From: CAVSWN01 sp046728115 | GTDB lineage: Bacteria; Acidobacteriota; Vicinamibacteria; Vicinamibacterales; CAVVIG01 | NCBI GenBank assembly: GCA_046728115.1 | Contig: JBKPDW010000058.1 | Location: forward strand, 1 to 8,745 | Length of the DNA stretch: 8,745 bases | Reading direction: 5' to 3' | Part shown: positions 1 through 5,658 of the stretch, one piece after another | Layout of the letters: each line of letters begins with the position of its first letter | Position numbering within the stretch: the stretch's first letter is position 1 | Notes under the pieces: generated by a model | Database searches by the model: none | What the model saw: only the letters and a program-made list of their open reading frames with translations | Told to the model about the DNA's origin: nothing | Program-made: the position numbers and the translations under genes

Positions 1-577
1 AACGGTACGGCTGCCACCGCCGGCCGAGGGTCAACATCTTTTTCGCTGTCGGAGGCTTTCTGAGCCGATAGGCGCGCTGAATCGCCTTGACGATGCCGAG
101 ATCGCCGACCGGAAGCACGTCGGGGCGATGGAGGCGGAACATCAGGAACATCTCGGCCGTCCAGCGTCCGAATCCCTTGACCGCCGTCAGTCGCTCGATT
201 ACCTCTTCGTCAGGTAAAGAGTCGAGCGCTTCGAGTTGCAGGCTGCCGTTGACGATCCGCGTCGAGAGATCGCGAAGGTACCCGATTTTCTGCGTGCTGA
301 GGCCGACACCTCGCAGCGCCGCGTCGGTTTGCGCGACGATCGCTTCTGCGCCTGGAATCGCGCCACCGGGAAATAACGCCACAAAACGAGCAAAGATCGT
401 GGCGGTGGCCTTCGTCGACAACTGCTGGCTGACGATGGCGCCGACGAGCGCCGTGAGGTGATCCTTGCGCTGCCGCTCGGCCATCAAGCACGGCCCGATG
501 CGCTTGATGGCGCCCGCGAGAACCGGGTCGCGTCGCATCAGCAGACGGCGAGCCTTTTGATAATCGGCCGTCGTCAT
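1..577 (-). CDS. DNA-3-methyladenine glycosylase II (AlkA-type, HhH-GPD), C-terminus cut by window edge
   Basis: Base-excision repair enzyme that would remove alkylated purines from DNA in the cytoplasm. I translated it by hand: the ATG at 577-575 opens 192 codons with no stop before the left edge, so the C-terminus is missing. Residues 44-56 (LVGAIVSQQLSTK) are the typical N-terminal signature of the short AlkA-like family. Residues 130-141 (LTAVKGFGRWTA) form the helix-hairpin-helix with the conserved GxGxWTA. D159 in LPVGDLG is at the position of the catalytic Asp, so the active site is present. No C-terminal Cys cluster can be judged. The start codon overlaps the stop of the upstream SIMPL gene as ATGA, so translation is probably coupled and both belong to one minus-strand operon. 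Short family members are a little over 200 residues, so little is lost. The exact substrate (3-meA or broader) cannot be told. Confidence 0.88.
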   Translation of the reverse strand, partial: MTTADYQKARRLLMRRDPVLAGAIKRIGPCLMAERQRKDHLTALVGAIVSQQLSTKATATIFARFVALFPGGAIPGAEAIVAQTDAALRGVGLSTQKIGYLRDLSTRIVNGSLQLEALDSLPDEEVIERLTAVKGFGRWTAEMFLMFRLHRPDVLPVGDLGIVKAIQRAYRLRKPPTAKKMLTLGRRWQPYR

Positions 578-1260
578 CGGATCGACATCGTGAGCGTCAC
601 GTGCGCCTTGATTTCAATCAGCCCCGGCTCGATCCCGGTCGCCTCCACGGCCTTCGCGGACATCGTGCGCACGATCGGACCGCCGCTGTCGCGATTGTCC
701 TCGATACGAAGCACGCGATCGATTGCGACTCCGCCGCCGGCCGCAGCCGATTCCGCCCGGCCCCGTGCATCCGCAACCGCCATCCGGATCGCCTCGCGCT
801 CCGCCGCCGCCCGATCGCTCAAGTCGAAGCGGACTCCTCCGACCGAGGTGGCTCCGCCGCGCACGACTGCGTCAATCAAGTCGCCGACCTTCGTCACATC
901 GTCGACACGCACCTCGAGGGAATTTCGAGCGACGAAGTCGCGTGGAACGCGACTGTTCTGGACGATCTCGTAATCCTGGTCGATGTGATAGCCGAGCGTC
1001 CGGACCGCATCTTTGCCGAGACGCGCCTGGGCGAGACGCTCTCGAACGCCGGCCATGGCCTCGGCGTTCTGCCGCTGCGCATCTTTCGGATTCTTCGCGC
1101 GCGATTCCACCGCAATGGTGACGAACGCACGATCGGGTGTTCGTTGAACGACAGCCTCCCCGCTCGTCACGATCACAGGGCCTTGAGGCTGCGGCGGCGC
1201 TTCCTGCGCCGCGACGGACACCGCGCCAGCAAGCGCAATCGCAAATATCACAGTGCGCAT
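574..1260 (-). CDS. SIMPL (DUF541/YggE-like) periplasmic protein
   Basis: A 228-residue secreted protein of the SIMPL/DUF541 family, which includes E. coli YggE and Brucella BP26. These are periplasmic or surface proteins with a poorly defined role, linked to oxidative stress in YggE. Residues 1-18 are a signal peptide (positive R2, hydrophobic 4-17, cleavage probably after VSVAA or AQ). The mature part starts with the family pattern: residues 28-50 carry PVIVTSGEAVV, then TPDRAFVTIAVE. Residues 109-131 contain ARNSLEVRVDDVTKVGDLID, the conserved Y/A-x-N-x-V-x-V strand followed by a helix. Residues 134-146 carry the glycine-rich turn GGATSVGGVRFDL. Length is normal for the family. It is the first gene of the operon with the downstream glycosylase (stop TGA at 576-574 overlaps the next ATG). 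The start at 1260 gives a clean signal peptide but has only a weak GGA upstream. Family call firm; function unknown. Confidence 0.9.
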   Translation of the reverse strand: MRTVIFAIALAGAVSVAAQEAPPQPQGPVIVTSGEAVVQRTPDRAFVTIAVESRAKNPKDAQRQNAEAMAGVRERLAQARLGKDAVRTLGYHIDQDYEIVQNSRVPRDFVARNSLEVRVDDVTKVGDLIDAVVRGGATSVGGVRFDLSDRAAAEREAIRMAVADARGRAESAAAGGGVAIDRVLRIEDNRDSGGPIVRTMSAKAVEATGIEPGLIEIKAHVTLTMSIR

Positions 1261-1276
1261 AGCATGTCCATTGTAG

Positions 1277-1387
1277 ATCTGCTGATCGGGTGATTGCGTG
1301 ATTTGATGATTGGATGATGGTGCTGTCTATGAGTCAATAGAATGATCGATCCAGTCACGACATGACCCAATCACCGGATCACCAGAT
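1277..1387. repeat. 111-bp imperfect palindrome in the divergent spacer
   Basis: Arms 1277-1315 and 1349-1387 are mutually inverted with no indels. The outer 20 bases of each arm match at 18 of 20 positions (ATCTGCTGATCGGGTGATTG against the complement of 1368-1387), and the inner 1307-1315/1349-1357 match at 8 of 9. Over the full 39-bp arms I count 31 matches. A small stem TCTAT/ATAGA (1326-1330/1337-1341) lies in the loop. The sequence is AT-richer than the flanking genes and made of TGATTG/TGATGAT-like units. It looks like a mobile or REP/MITE-like palindromic element, or a large transcript hairpin. Its right arm would be translated as the first residues (MTQSPDHQM) of the aminotransferase if the ATG at 1362 were used, which argues against that start. 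Confidence 0.65.
1309..1337 (-). promoter_or_regulatory. Candidate sigma-70-like promoter for the SIMPL-glycosylase operon
   Basis: On the minus strand TTGACT (1337-1332, 5 of 6 to TTGACA) is followed after 17 bp by TCCAAT (1314-1309, 4 of 6 to TATAAT). Transcription would start near 1302, leaving a leader of about 40 nt before the ATG at 1260. The site lies inside the palindromic spacer. On the plus strand TAGAAT (1338-1343) could be a -10 for the aminotransferase, but I see no matching -35. Pattern match only. Confidence 0.35.
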
Positions 1388-1400
1388 GCTGCGAGGTGCT

Positions 1401-2583
1401 ATGAGACTCGAACAGTTCGCAATGGAGCGCATGCAATCCACCTACGAGAACCAGGTGGAGTTCAACCTCTCGGAAAGCGGTGTGCACCCGTTGCGGCTGG
1501 GCGATCTCGTCGACGATGCAGCCTCACGCGAGGCGCTGCTGGGAGAAGGGCTGCGCTACACGCAATCGAACGGGACAATCGCGCTGAGAGGCCTTATCGC
1601 GTCGACGTATCCCGGTGCGACGACCGATCACGTGCAGGTCACCAATGGCGGTTCCGAAGCCAATTACATCGCGATTTGGAATCTCATCGAGCCGGGCGAC
1701 GAGGTGGTGATGATGGTGCCGAACTACATGCAGACGTGGGGGCTCGCGCGCGCCTTCGGCGCGCTCGTCAGGGAATGGCCGCTGGCCAGGGATACAAGCC
1801 GGTCGCGGTGGCAGGTGGACCTCGACGGGCTCGAGCGTCTCGTCACATCGCGCACGAAACTTCTCATCATCTGCAATCCGAACAATCCAACTGGTGCGCG
1901 GTTCGACGCTGACGTGCTGGATCGAATTGCCGCGATTGCTTCCGATCGCGGATGCTGGATCCTGGCGGATGAGATCTATCGCGGCGCCGAACTGGATGGA
2001 CGGGAGACAGCCTCCATCTGGGGCCGATGCGACCGTGTGATCGTCACGAGCGGCCTGTCGAAGGCCTATGGGCTTCCCGGGCTGCGCATCGGATGGATCG
2101 TGGGACCGCCTACAGCGATCGCGTCGATGTGGTCGTACCACGACTACACGACGATATCGCCGGGCGCCCTGAGCGATTTTCTGGCCCGGCGGGCGCTCGA
2201 ACCCGAGCGTCGATCACGAATCCTCGCCCGCACGCGGACGATCCTCAACGAGAACTTTCCCGTTATCGAGAGCTGGCTCCAGGCGCACGGTGATCTTTTC
2301 AGCTATGCCCGCCCCTGACGCCGGTGCAATCGTCTACGTGCAATACCACCATGAGATGAATTCGACCGATCTGGTGAACCGATTGCGCACGGAAAAGAGC
2401 GTCCTGATCGTGCCTGGCGATCACTTTGGCATGGACGGCTACCTGCGAATCGGTTTCGGAGAGCCCGTGGACTACCTGCGTTGCGGATTGGAAAGACTCA
2501 AGGAGCTCATCGCGGAATGCGTCAGGGATGCGCGCGCCACTCGGCAATCGCGGCCGCGAGTGCAGCGGGATCGAAGCCGGTAA
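1401..2583 (+). CDS. PLP-dependent class I/II aminotransferase, split by a +1 frameshift at 2313-2318
   Basis: Fold-type I aminotransferase, cytoplasmic, using pyridoxal phosphate; the amino-acid substrate is not determinable. Numbering from the ATG at 1401: residues 52-60 (RYTQSNGTI) shape the substrate entrance, NPNNPTG at 159-165, DEIY at 190-193 (D190 pairs with the PLP ring nitrogen), SGLSKAYGLPGLRIGW at 217-232 with K221 as Schiff-base lysine. The first frame stops at TGA 2316-2318 after residue 305. The missing C-terminal domain continues at once in the next frame (DAGAIVYVQYHH... at 2317 onward, VPGDHFGMDGYLRIGFGE with R349 for the substrate carboxylate) to TAA 2581-2583, giving 393 residues in total. 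One extra C in the CCCC run at 2312-2315, or a ribosomal shift at CCC TGA C, explains it. I prefer the start at 1401 to the in-frame ATG at 1362 because GAGGT (1393-1397) precedes it and the earlier codons lie in the palindrome. The last ~20 residues overlap the convergent glutaredoxin gene and may be a non-native tail. Confidence 0.85.
2310..2319 (+). other. Frame-break site CGC CCC TGA C in the aminotransferase
   Basis: The zero frame reads CGC CCC TGA. The homologous protein continues one base to the right, as GAC from 2317. A tRNA-Pro on CCC (2313-2315) slipping to CCT (2314-2316) would restore ARP-DAGAI, and so would deleting one C. UGA followed by C is a weak termination context, as at the release factor 2 shift site CUU UGA C. 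No purine-rich Shine-Dalgarno-like stimulator lies just upstream. An assembly or sequencing indel in the C run is the simplest explanation. Confidence 0.75.
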
Positions 2584-2761
2584 GAGTGCGTTCACCAAGG
2601 ATCGTCACAGGGACGGTACGAAAGCCGCGCGCGATGAGATCGTCGTACGCGCGGTCGTCTTCGTCAACGTTGTACGCCGTAAACGCCACGCCTTCTCGTG
2701 AAAGAAACTCTTTCACCTGTTCGCAGGCGTATCACGCGCTGCCAGCGTAGACGATTATCAT
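2522..2761 (-). CDS. Glutaredoxin-like protein, candidate selenoprotein with in-frame TGA (U-Y-A-C active site)
   Basis: Small cytoplasmic thiol-disulfide oxidoreductase of the glutaredoxin/NrdH group. From ATG 2761-2759 the frame reads MIIVYAGSA, then TGA (2734-2732), then YACEQVKEFL... to the stop at 2524-2522: 79 residues if TGA is read as selenocysteine. The TGA is exactly the first Cys of the CxxC motif after strand beta-1, giving U10-Y-A-C13. The rest is intact: helix 1 (14-22), strand with YNVDED (30-35), cis-proline loop TVPVT (49-53, P51), and GFDPAAL (62-68). Without read-through only residues 17-79 remain as an open frame from 2716, lacking strand 1 and the active site. A perfect hairpin follows the TGA at the distance expected of a bacterial SECIS. 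GGAGG abuts the start codon closely (1-nt gap), so initiation is slightly unusual. Start codons of this gene and the CoA transferase are divergent, 9 bp apart. Alternative: nonsense mutation of a Cys codon. Confidence 0.72.
2698..2716 (-). promoter_or_regulatory. Candidate bacterial SECIS hairpin inside the glutaredoxin gene
   Basis: On the minus strand GTGAAAGA (2716-2709), loop GTT (2708-2706) and TCTTTCAC (2705-2698) form a perfect 8-bp stem. The hairpin begins 15 nt after the TGA and the loop G is nucleotide 24 after it. Bacterial SECIS elements lie just 3' of the UGA inside the coding region and have a G, usually GU, at the start of the apical loop. The stretch uses AT-ending codons (AAA, TTT, CTT, TCA) unlike the GC-ending codons around it, which suggests selection on RNA structure. 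No bulged U as in E. coli fdhF is visible. Confidence 0.55.
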
Positions 2762-2770
2762 TCCTCCATT

Positions 2771-3949
2771 ATGGGACCACTCGATGGCATCACCATCCTC
2801 GATCTGACCCGCGTCCTGTCGGGACCCTACTGCACGATGCTGCTCGCCGACATGGGCGCGCGGGTCATCAAGATCGAACAGCCGGGTAAGGGCGACGACA
2901 CGCGCGCATGGGGACCGCCGTTTCTGGAAGGCGAAAGCGCATATTTCTTGAGCATCAACCGGAACAAGGAAAGTGTCACGCTCGATTTCAAGCAGCCGGA
3001 GGGCCGTGAGATCCTCGACCGCTTGATCGCGACGAGCGATGCGCTCGTCGAAAATTTCCGGCCGGGAACGCTCGACAAGATAGGCCTCAGCTACGCCACG
3101 CTGGCGCCGAAGCATCCGCGACTCGTGTACTGCTCGGTGTCGGGCTTCGGTCAGACCGGACCGCGGGGCCGCGAGCCCGGCTACGACGCGGTGATGCAGG
3201 CCGAAGGGGGCCTCATGAGCATCACCGGCGCGGCCGACGGGCCCGCATACCGCCTCGGCGTGGCCATCGCCGACATCGTATCGGGCATCTTCGCGGCCTA
3301 CGGCACAGCGATGGCGTTGTACGCTCGCGAACGCACCGGCCGCGGACAGGAAGTCGACGTCGCGATGCTCGATTCGGTGACGGCGTTGCTGACGTATCAA
3401 GCCGGTAACTATTTCGCCAGCGGGAAAGTGCCTCGTCGGCTCGGCAACCGCCATCCGAGCATCGTGCCCTACGAAACCTTTGGGGCGTCCGACGGCGAGT
3501 TCGTGCTGGCCGTGGGCAACGACGATCAGTGGCGTCGCTTCTGCTCTGTCGCCGGTCTTCCCGAGGAAGAACGCTTTGCCACGAACCGGCAGCGCGTCAC
3601 CCTCTACGATGAACTGCGACCCCTCGTCGCAGATCGGCTGCGCACCGAATCGCGTCGTGTGTGGATCGACCGGCTGACGGCCGCCGGTATTCCGTGCGGC
3701 TCAGTGCGAAACCTCCAGGAAGTCTTCGCCGACGCGCAGGTAGCCGCGCGTGACATGACGATGCGTGTGCAGCACTCGACAATCGGACCGCTCGAGGTGC
3801 TCGGCGTCCCCGTCAAGCTGTCCGATACGCCCGGCAGCGTTCGCGAGGCGCCGCCCGTGTTGGGTCAGCACACGGAGGCCGTGCTGCAGCGGGATCTCGG
3901 ACTCGACCGGCAGGTCATTGAACGGCTCCGCACTCGAAAGGTGATTTGA
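2771..3949 (+). CDS. CaiB/BaiF family (class III) CoA transferase
   Basis: Transfers CoA between acyl-CoA and a carboxylic acid, or racemises 2-methylacyl-CoA, in the cytoplasm; the substrate is not determinable. 392 residues, a normal length for the family. It starts with GPLDGITILDLTRVLSGPYCTMLLADMGARVIKIEQP (2-38), the classic family N-terminus. Further signatures are NRNKESVTLD (63-72), VENFRPGTLDKIGLSY (93-108), SVSGFGQTGP (122-131) and GYDAVMQAEGGLMSITG (137-153). D168 in LGVAIADIVSG is at the position of the catalytic Asp of formyl-CoA transferase (D169). RGQEVDVAMLDS (191-202) follows. It resembles the Frc/succinyl-CoA:acid group more than methylacyl-CoA racemase, but that is impression only. 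No Shine-Dalgarno is seen before ATG 2771; TATCAT (2756-2761) is a possible -10 that would give an almost leaderless mRNA. The stop overlaps the start of the next gene (TGATG), so they form an operon. Confidence 0.93.
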   Translation: MGPLDGITILDLTRVLSGPYCTMLLADMGARVIKIEQPGKGDDTRAWGPPFLEGESAYFLSINRNKESVTLDFKQPEGREILDRLIATSDALVENFRPGTLDKIGLSYATLAPKHPRLVYCSVSGFGQTGPRGREPGYDAVMQAEGGLMSITGAADGPAYRLGVAIADIVSGIFAAYGTAMALYARERTGRGQEVDVAMLDSVTALLTYQAGNYFASGKVPRRLGNRHPSIVPYETFGASDGEFVLAVGNDDQWRRFCSVAGLPEEERFATNRQRVTLYDELRPLVADRLRTESRRVWIDRLTAAGIPCGSVRNLQEVFADAQVAARDMTMRVQHSTIGPLEVLGVPVKLSDTPGSVREAPPVLGQHTEAVLQRDLGLDRQVIERLRTRKVI

Positions 3950-4368
3950 TGGAGATCTCGGTCGTCCGCAAACGCGTGAACGAGACCATCGATCGCGCAA
4001 AACGCCGCGCGGCCGATCGTCGATCCCGCGTCGACGAGGCGGGGCGCGACTTCGATCAGTTCCTGGAACGGACGGCCGTGCCGCTGTTCCGGCAGATCGC
4101 CAACGTTCTGCGCGCCGACCGCTACGCGTTCAACGTGTTCACGCCTTCGGGCAGCGTGCGGCTGATGTCCGAGCGGCACACCGAGGACTACATCGAGATC
4201 GTTCTCGACACCGGCGGCGAAGCGCCACAAATCGTCGGACACACCAGCCACCGCCGGGGACGACGCGTCGTCGAGTCCGAGCGAACGATCGGCGGGCCCA
4301 CTGCGGTCACGGAAGACGATCTGCTGGCGTTTGTGCTGAAGGAGCTGGAGCCGCTCGTTGAAAAGTGA
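3949..4368 (+). CDS. Hypothetical protein coupled to the CoA transferase
   Basis: I do not recognise this 139-residue protein. The ATG at 3949 shares its A with the TGA of the CoA transferase (TGATG) and has AAAGGTGA at 3937-3944 as ribosome binding site; a TTG three bases earlier is a less likely start. Residues 1-40 are helical and rich in Arg/Lys/Asp/Glu, with no signal peptide or membrane segment, so it is probably cytoplasmic. Residues 40-63 (ERTAVPLFRQIANVLRADRYAFNV) look like a globular helix-strand start. Residues 64-87 (FTPSGSVRLMSERHTEDYIEIVLD) alternate like beta-strands, and 120-138 form an acidic helix (EDDLLAFVLKELEPLVE). Overall it suggests a small alpha/beta domain. Coupling to the CoA transferase implies co-expression, but that does not reveal a function. 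Codon use is like its neighbours, so it is very probably a real gene. Confidence 0.75.
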   Translation: MEISVVRKRVNETIDRAKRRAADRRSRVDEAGRDFDQFLERTAVPLFRQIANVLRADRYAFNVFTPSGSVRLMSERHTEDYIEIVLDTGGEAPQIVGHTSHRRGRRVVESERTIGGPTAVTEDDLLAFVLKELEPLVEK

Positions 4369-4370
4369 AC

Positions 4371-4435
4371 ATTGCTGAGTGCAGATTGCCAATTGCTGAA
4401 TCCAAATCAGCAAGCAGGTATATGCGATCAGCAAT
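4371..4435. repeat. Nested palindromic spacer between convergent genes, possible bidirectional terminator
   Basis: Two inverted pairs share one dyad axis at 4403: ATTGCTGA (4371-4378) with TCAGCAAT (4428-4435), and TTGCTGA (4393-4399) with TCAGCAA (4407-4413, 7-nt loop). The TTGCTGA unit recurs at 21-bp spacing on each side. Of the 32 position pairs I count 22 that match. It fills the 59 bp between two stop codons and supplies the TGA (4430-4428) of the minus-strand gene. The inner 7-bp hairpin could end transcription from both sides, although no clear U-tract follows. It is AT-richer than the genes and may be a repeat element. Confidence 0.5.
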
Positions 4436-4856
4436 TAGATGTGACCTCGTAGATTCGTACCAGTTCGACCAGCTTATAGCCACGCGTTTGATACGGCGGC
4501 ACGATGCGTTCGGTTCGCAGATACTGCAACATTCGCTCGTCGCCGTAGTCGGGCGCTCCGATGCCTTCGAGCGACGTCAGCACTCTTTCAAGATCGGGAA
4601 TCGTCATCGCCTTCGCCGGTATCCGGCGAGTCGCGGGCAGGATGCCGAATCGTCTGGTTCGCTCCTCGCGCGAAACCGTGGCGAACTCGACGAACACTTC
4701 GTTGCTGATGAAGTTGTAGTCGGCCTCGGATCGCGTCGCCGGCGCGTCTTCGACTCGAAGGAAATGGATGGCGTCGATCTCACGGAGTTTGTCGATCACG
4801 ACCTGCGTGAACGTTCCTTCCCCCGACCACTTCGAGGTATCAACTTCCGATGGCAT
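4428..4856 (-). CDS. Hypothetical protein overlapping the 3' end of ubiE/menG
   Basis: I do not recognise this 142-residue protein. The ATG at 4856-4854 lies 17 bp inside the preceding methyltransferase gene, in another frame, which indicates an operon with coupled translation. There is no signal peptide or membrane segment, so it is probably cytoplasmic. The sequence has regular mixed alpha/beta character: residues 1-27 (KWSGEGTFTQVVIDKLREIDAIHF), a strand pair at 46-60 (YNFISNEVFVEFATV), then a basic stretch ERTRRFGILPATRRIPAKAMT (64-84). Two helices follow, around IPDLERVLTSLEGIG (85-99) and ERMLQYLRTER (106-116), and it ends with YKLVELVRIYEV (126-137). The last residues TSNC and the stop are encoded by the palindromic spacer, so the original C-terminus may have been altered by that repeat. 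Co-transcription with a quinone methyltransferase is the only functional hint. Confidence 0.75.
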   Translation of the reverse strand: MPSEVDTSKWSGEGTFTQVVIDKLREIDAIHFLRVEDAPATRSEADYNFISNEVFVEFATVSREERTRRFGILPATRRIPAKAMTIPDLERVLTSLEGIGAPDYGDERMLQYLRTERIVPPYQTRGYKLVELVRIYEVTSNC

Positions 4857-5589
4857 GATGAATGGTCATCAATCCGCCGAGCACCTGATGGACTTTCACG
4901 CTTGTGAACCCGCGTGCTTCAATCAGCCGCGCGACGGCCTCCGCACCCGGGTACTGTCGAATCGAAGCAGGAATGTACCGGTACGTATCGGGATCGCGAT
5001 GCAGAACCCAGCCGAGCGCACCGCCGACAATCGTCAGATATGCCAGATACGCGGCGCGGACCACTGGATTCGACGGGTTGTTGAAGTCCAGCGATAGCAG
5101 CTGGCCCCCAGCCCCCAGCACTCGCTTGATCTCGTCGATGGCCTGCGTCAGATCCGGCACGTTCCGCAGTCCATACCCTGTCGTAACGATATCAAACGAT
5201 CGGCTCGGGAACGGGAGTGCGAGCATGTCCCCCACGAGGAACCGGGCAACAGGGGCCTCAGGCGCAGATCGAGCGGAAACGGCTGGAGAGGCGGACACCG
5301 CCTTCGCCCGCGCCAGTTCGATCATTCGAAGCGTGATGTCGAGACCGACCACTCGCGCGCCGCGGTCTGCAGCGGAAAAAGCGATGTCACCAGTGCCAGT
5401 CGCCAGATCGAGCGCGCGCTGCCCCGGCTCGATCGAGGCGAGATCGATCAGGCGGCGCTTCCAGCGGCGATCCTGGCCGTAGGACAAGACGACGGTAATC
5501 AGGTCGTAACGGTCGGCAATCGTGGCAAACAGGGATCGAACGTATTGACGCTTACCCTCCGCGGAGGCGATGCGATCGGCGACAGCCAA
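4840..5589 (-). CDS. ubiE: Demethylmenaquinone methyltransferase (UbiE/MenG family)
   Basis: SAM-dependent C-methyltransferase of the quinone pathway; in this family it methylates demethylmenaquinone (MenG role) and/or the ubiquinone precursor. In a likely menaquinone user the first is expected (inference). 249 residues. Family marks: AIADRYDLITVVLSYGQDRRWKRRLI (24-48), SAM motif I DLATGTGDIAF (61-71), GLDIT (82-86) as motif post-I, FLVGDMLALPFPSRSFDIVTTGYGLRNVPD (117-146) including the UbiE signature GLRNV, LSLDFNNP (165-172), and YRYIPASIRQYP (203-214), also diagnostic. Residues 97-113 are an Ala/Ser/Pro-rich insertion between post-I and motif II, probably a surface loop. The start I accept is TTG at 5589-5587, with no clear Shine-Dalgarno; the conserved block begins about ten residues later, so the true start could differ by a few codons. 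Its last 17 bp overlap the next gene. It is divergent from the metalloregulator, 87 bp away. Confidence 0.92.
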   Translation of the reverse strand: MAVADRIASAEGKRQYVRSLFATIADRYDLITVVLSYGQDRRWKRRLIDLASIEPGQRALDLATGTGDIAFSAADRGARVVGLDITLRMIELARAKAVSASPAVSARSAPEAPVARFLVGDMLALPFPSRSFDIVTTGYGLRNVPDLTQAIDEIKRVLGAGGQLLSLDFNNPSNPVVRAAYLAYLTIVGGALGWVLHRDPDTYRYIPASIRQYPGAEAVARLIEARGFTSVKVHQVLGGLMTIHHAIGS

Positions 5590-5658
5590 GGGCGGTTGAT
5601 GAGCGGGGACGCGACCTATGAGAGCCTCAGAATCGTCCCGAGCGAAAGTTGACGGACG

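Noticed and set aside
601..1293. Long plus-strand open frame opposite the SIMPL gene
   Set aside because: It is an antisense shadow in GC-rich DNA with no domain pattern, while the minus strand gives a complete SIMPL protein with a signal peptide.
1362..1400. ATG at 1362 as the aminotransferase start
   Set aside because: The 13 extra codons are mostly the right arm of the palindrome, and a better ribosome binding site (GAGGT) precedes ATG 1401.
1524..2141. 205-codon minus-strand frame opposite the aminotransferase
   Set aside because: Low-complexity, Arg/His-rich translation without family features; the plus strand carries all aminotransferase motifs.
2316..2318. TGA in the aminotransferase as a second selenocysteine codon
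   Set aside because: The protein does not continue in the same frame after this TGA; homology resumes only in the +1 frame, so this is a frame break rather than read-through.
2732..3454. 240-codon minus-strand frame opposite the CoA transferase
   Set aside because: Only its last 9 residues (MIIVYAGSA) are meaningful; they are the glutaredoxin N-terminus before the TGA. The rest is antisense shadow of a clear CoA transferase.
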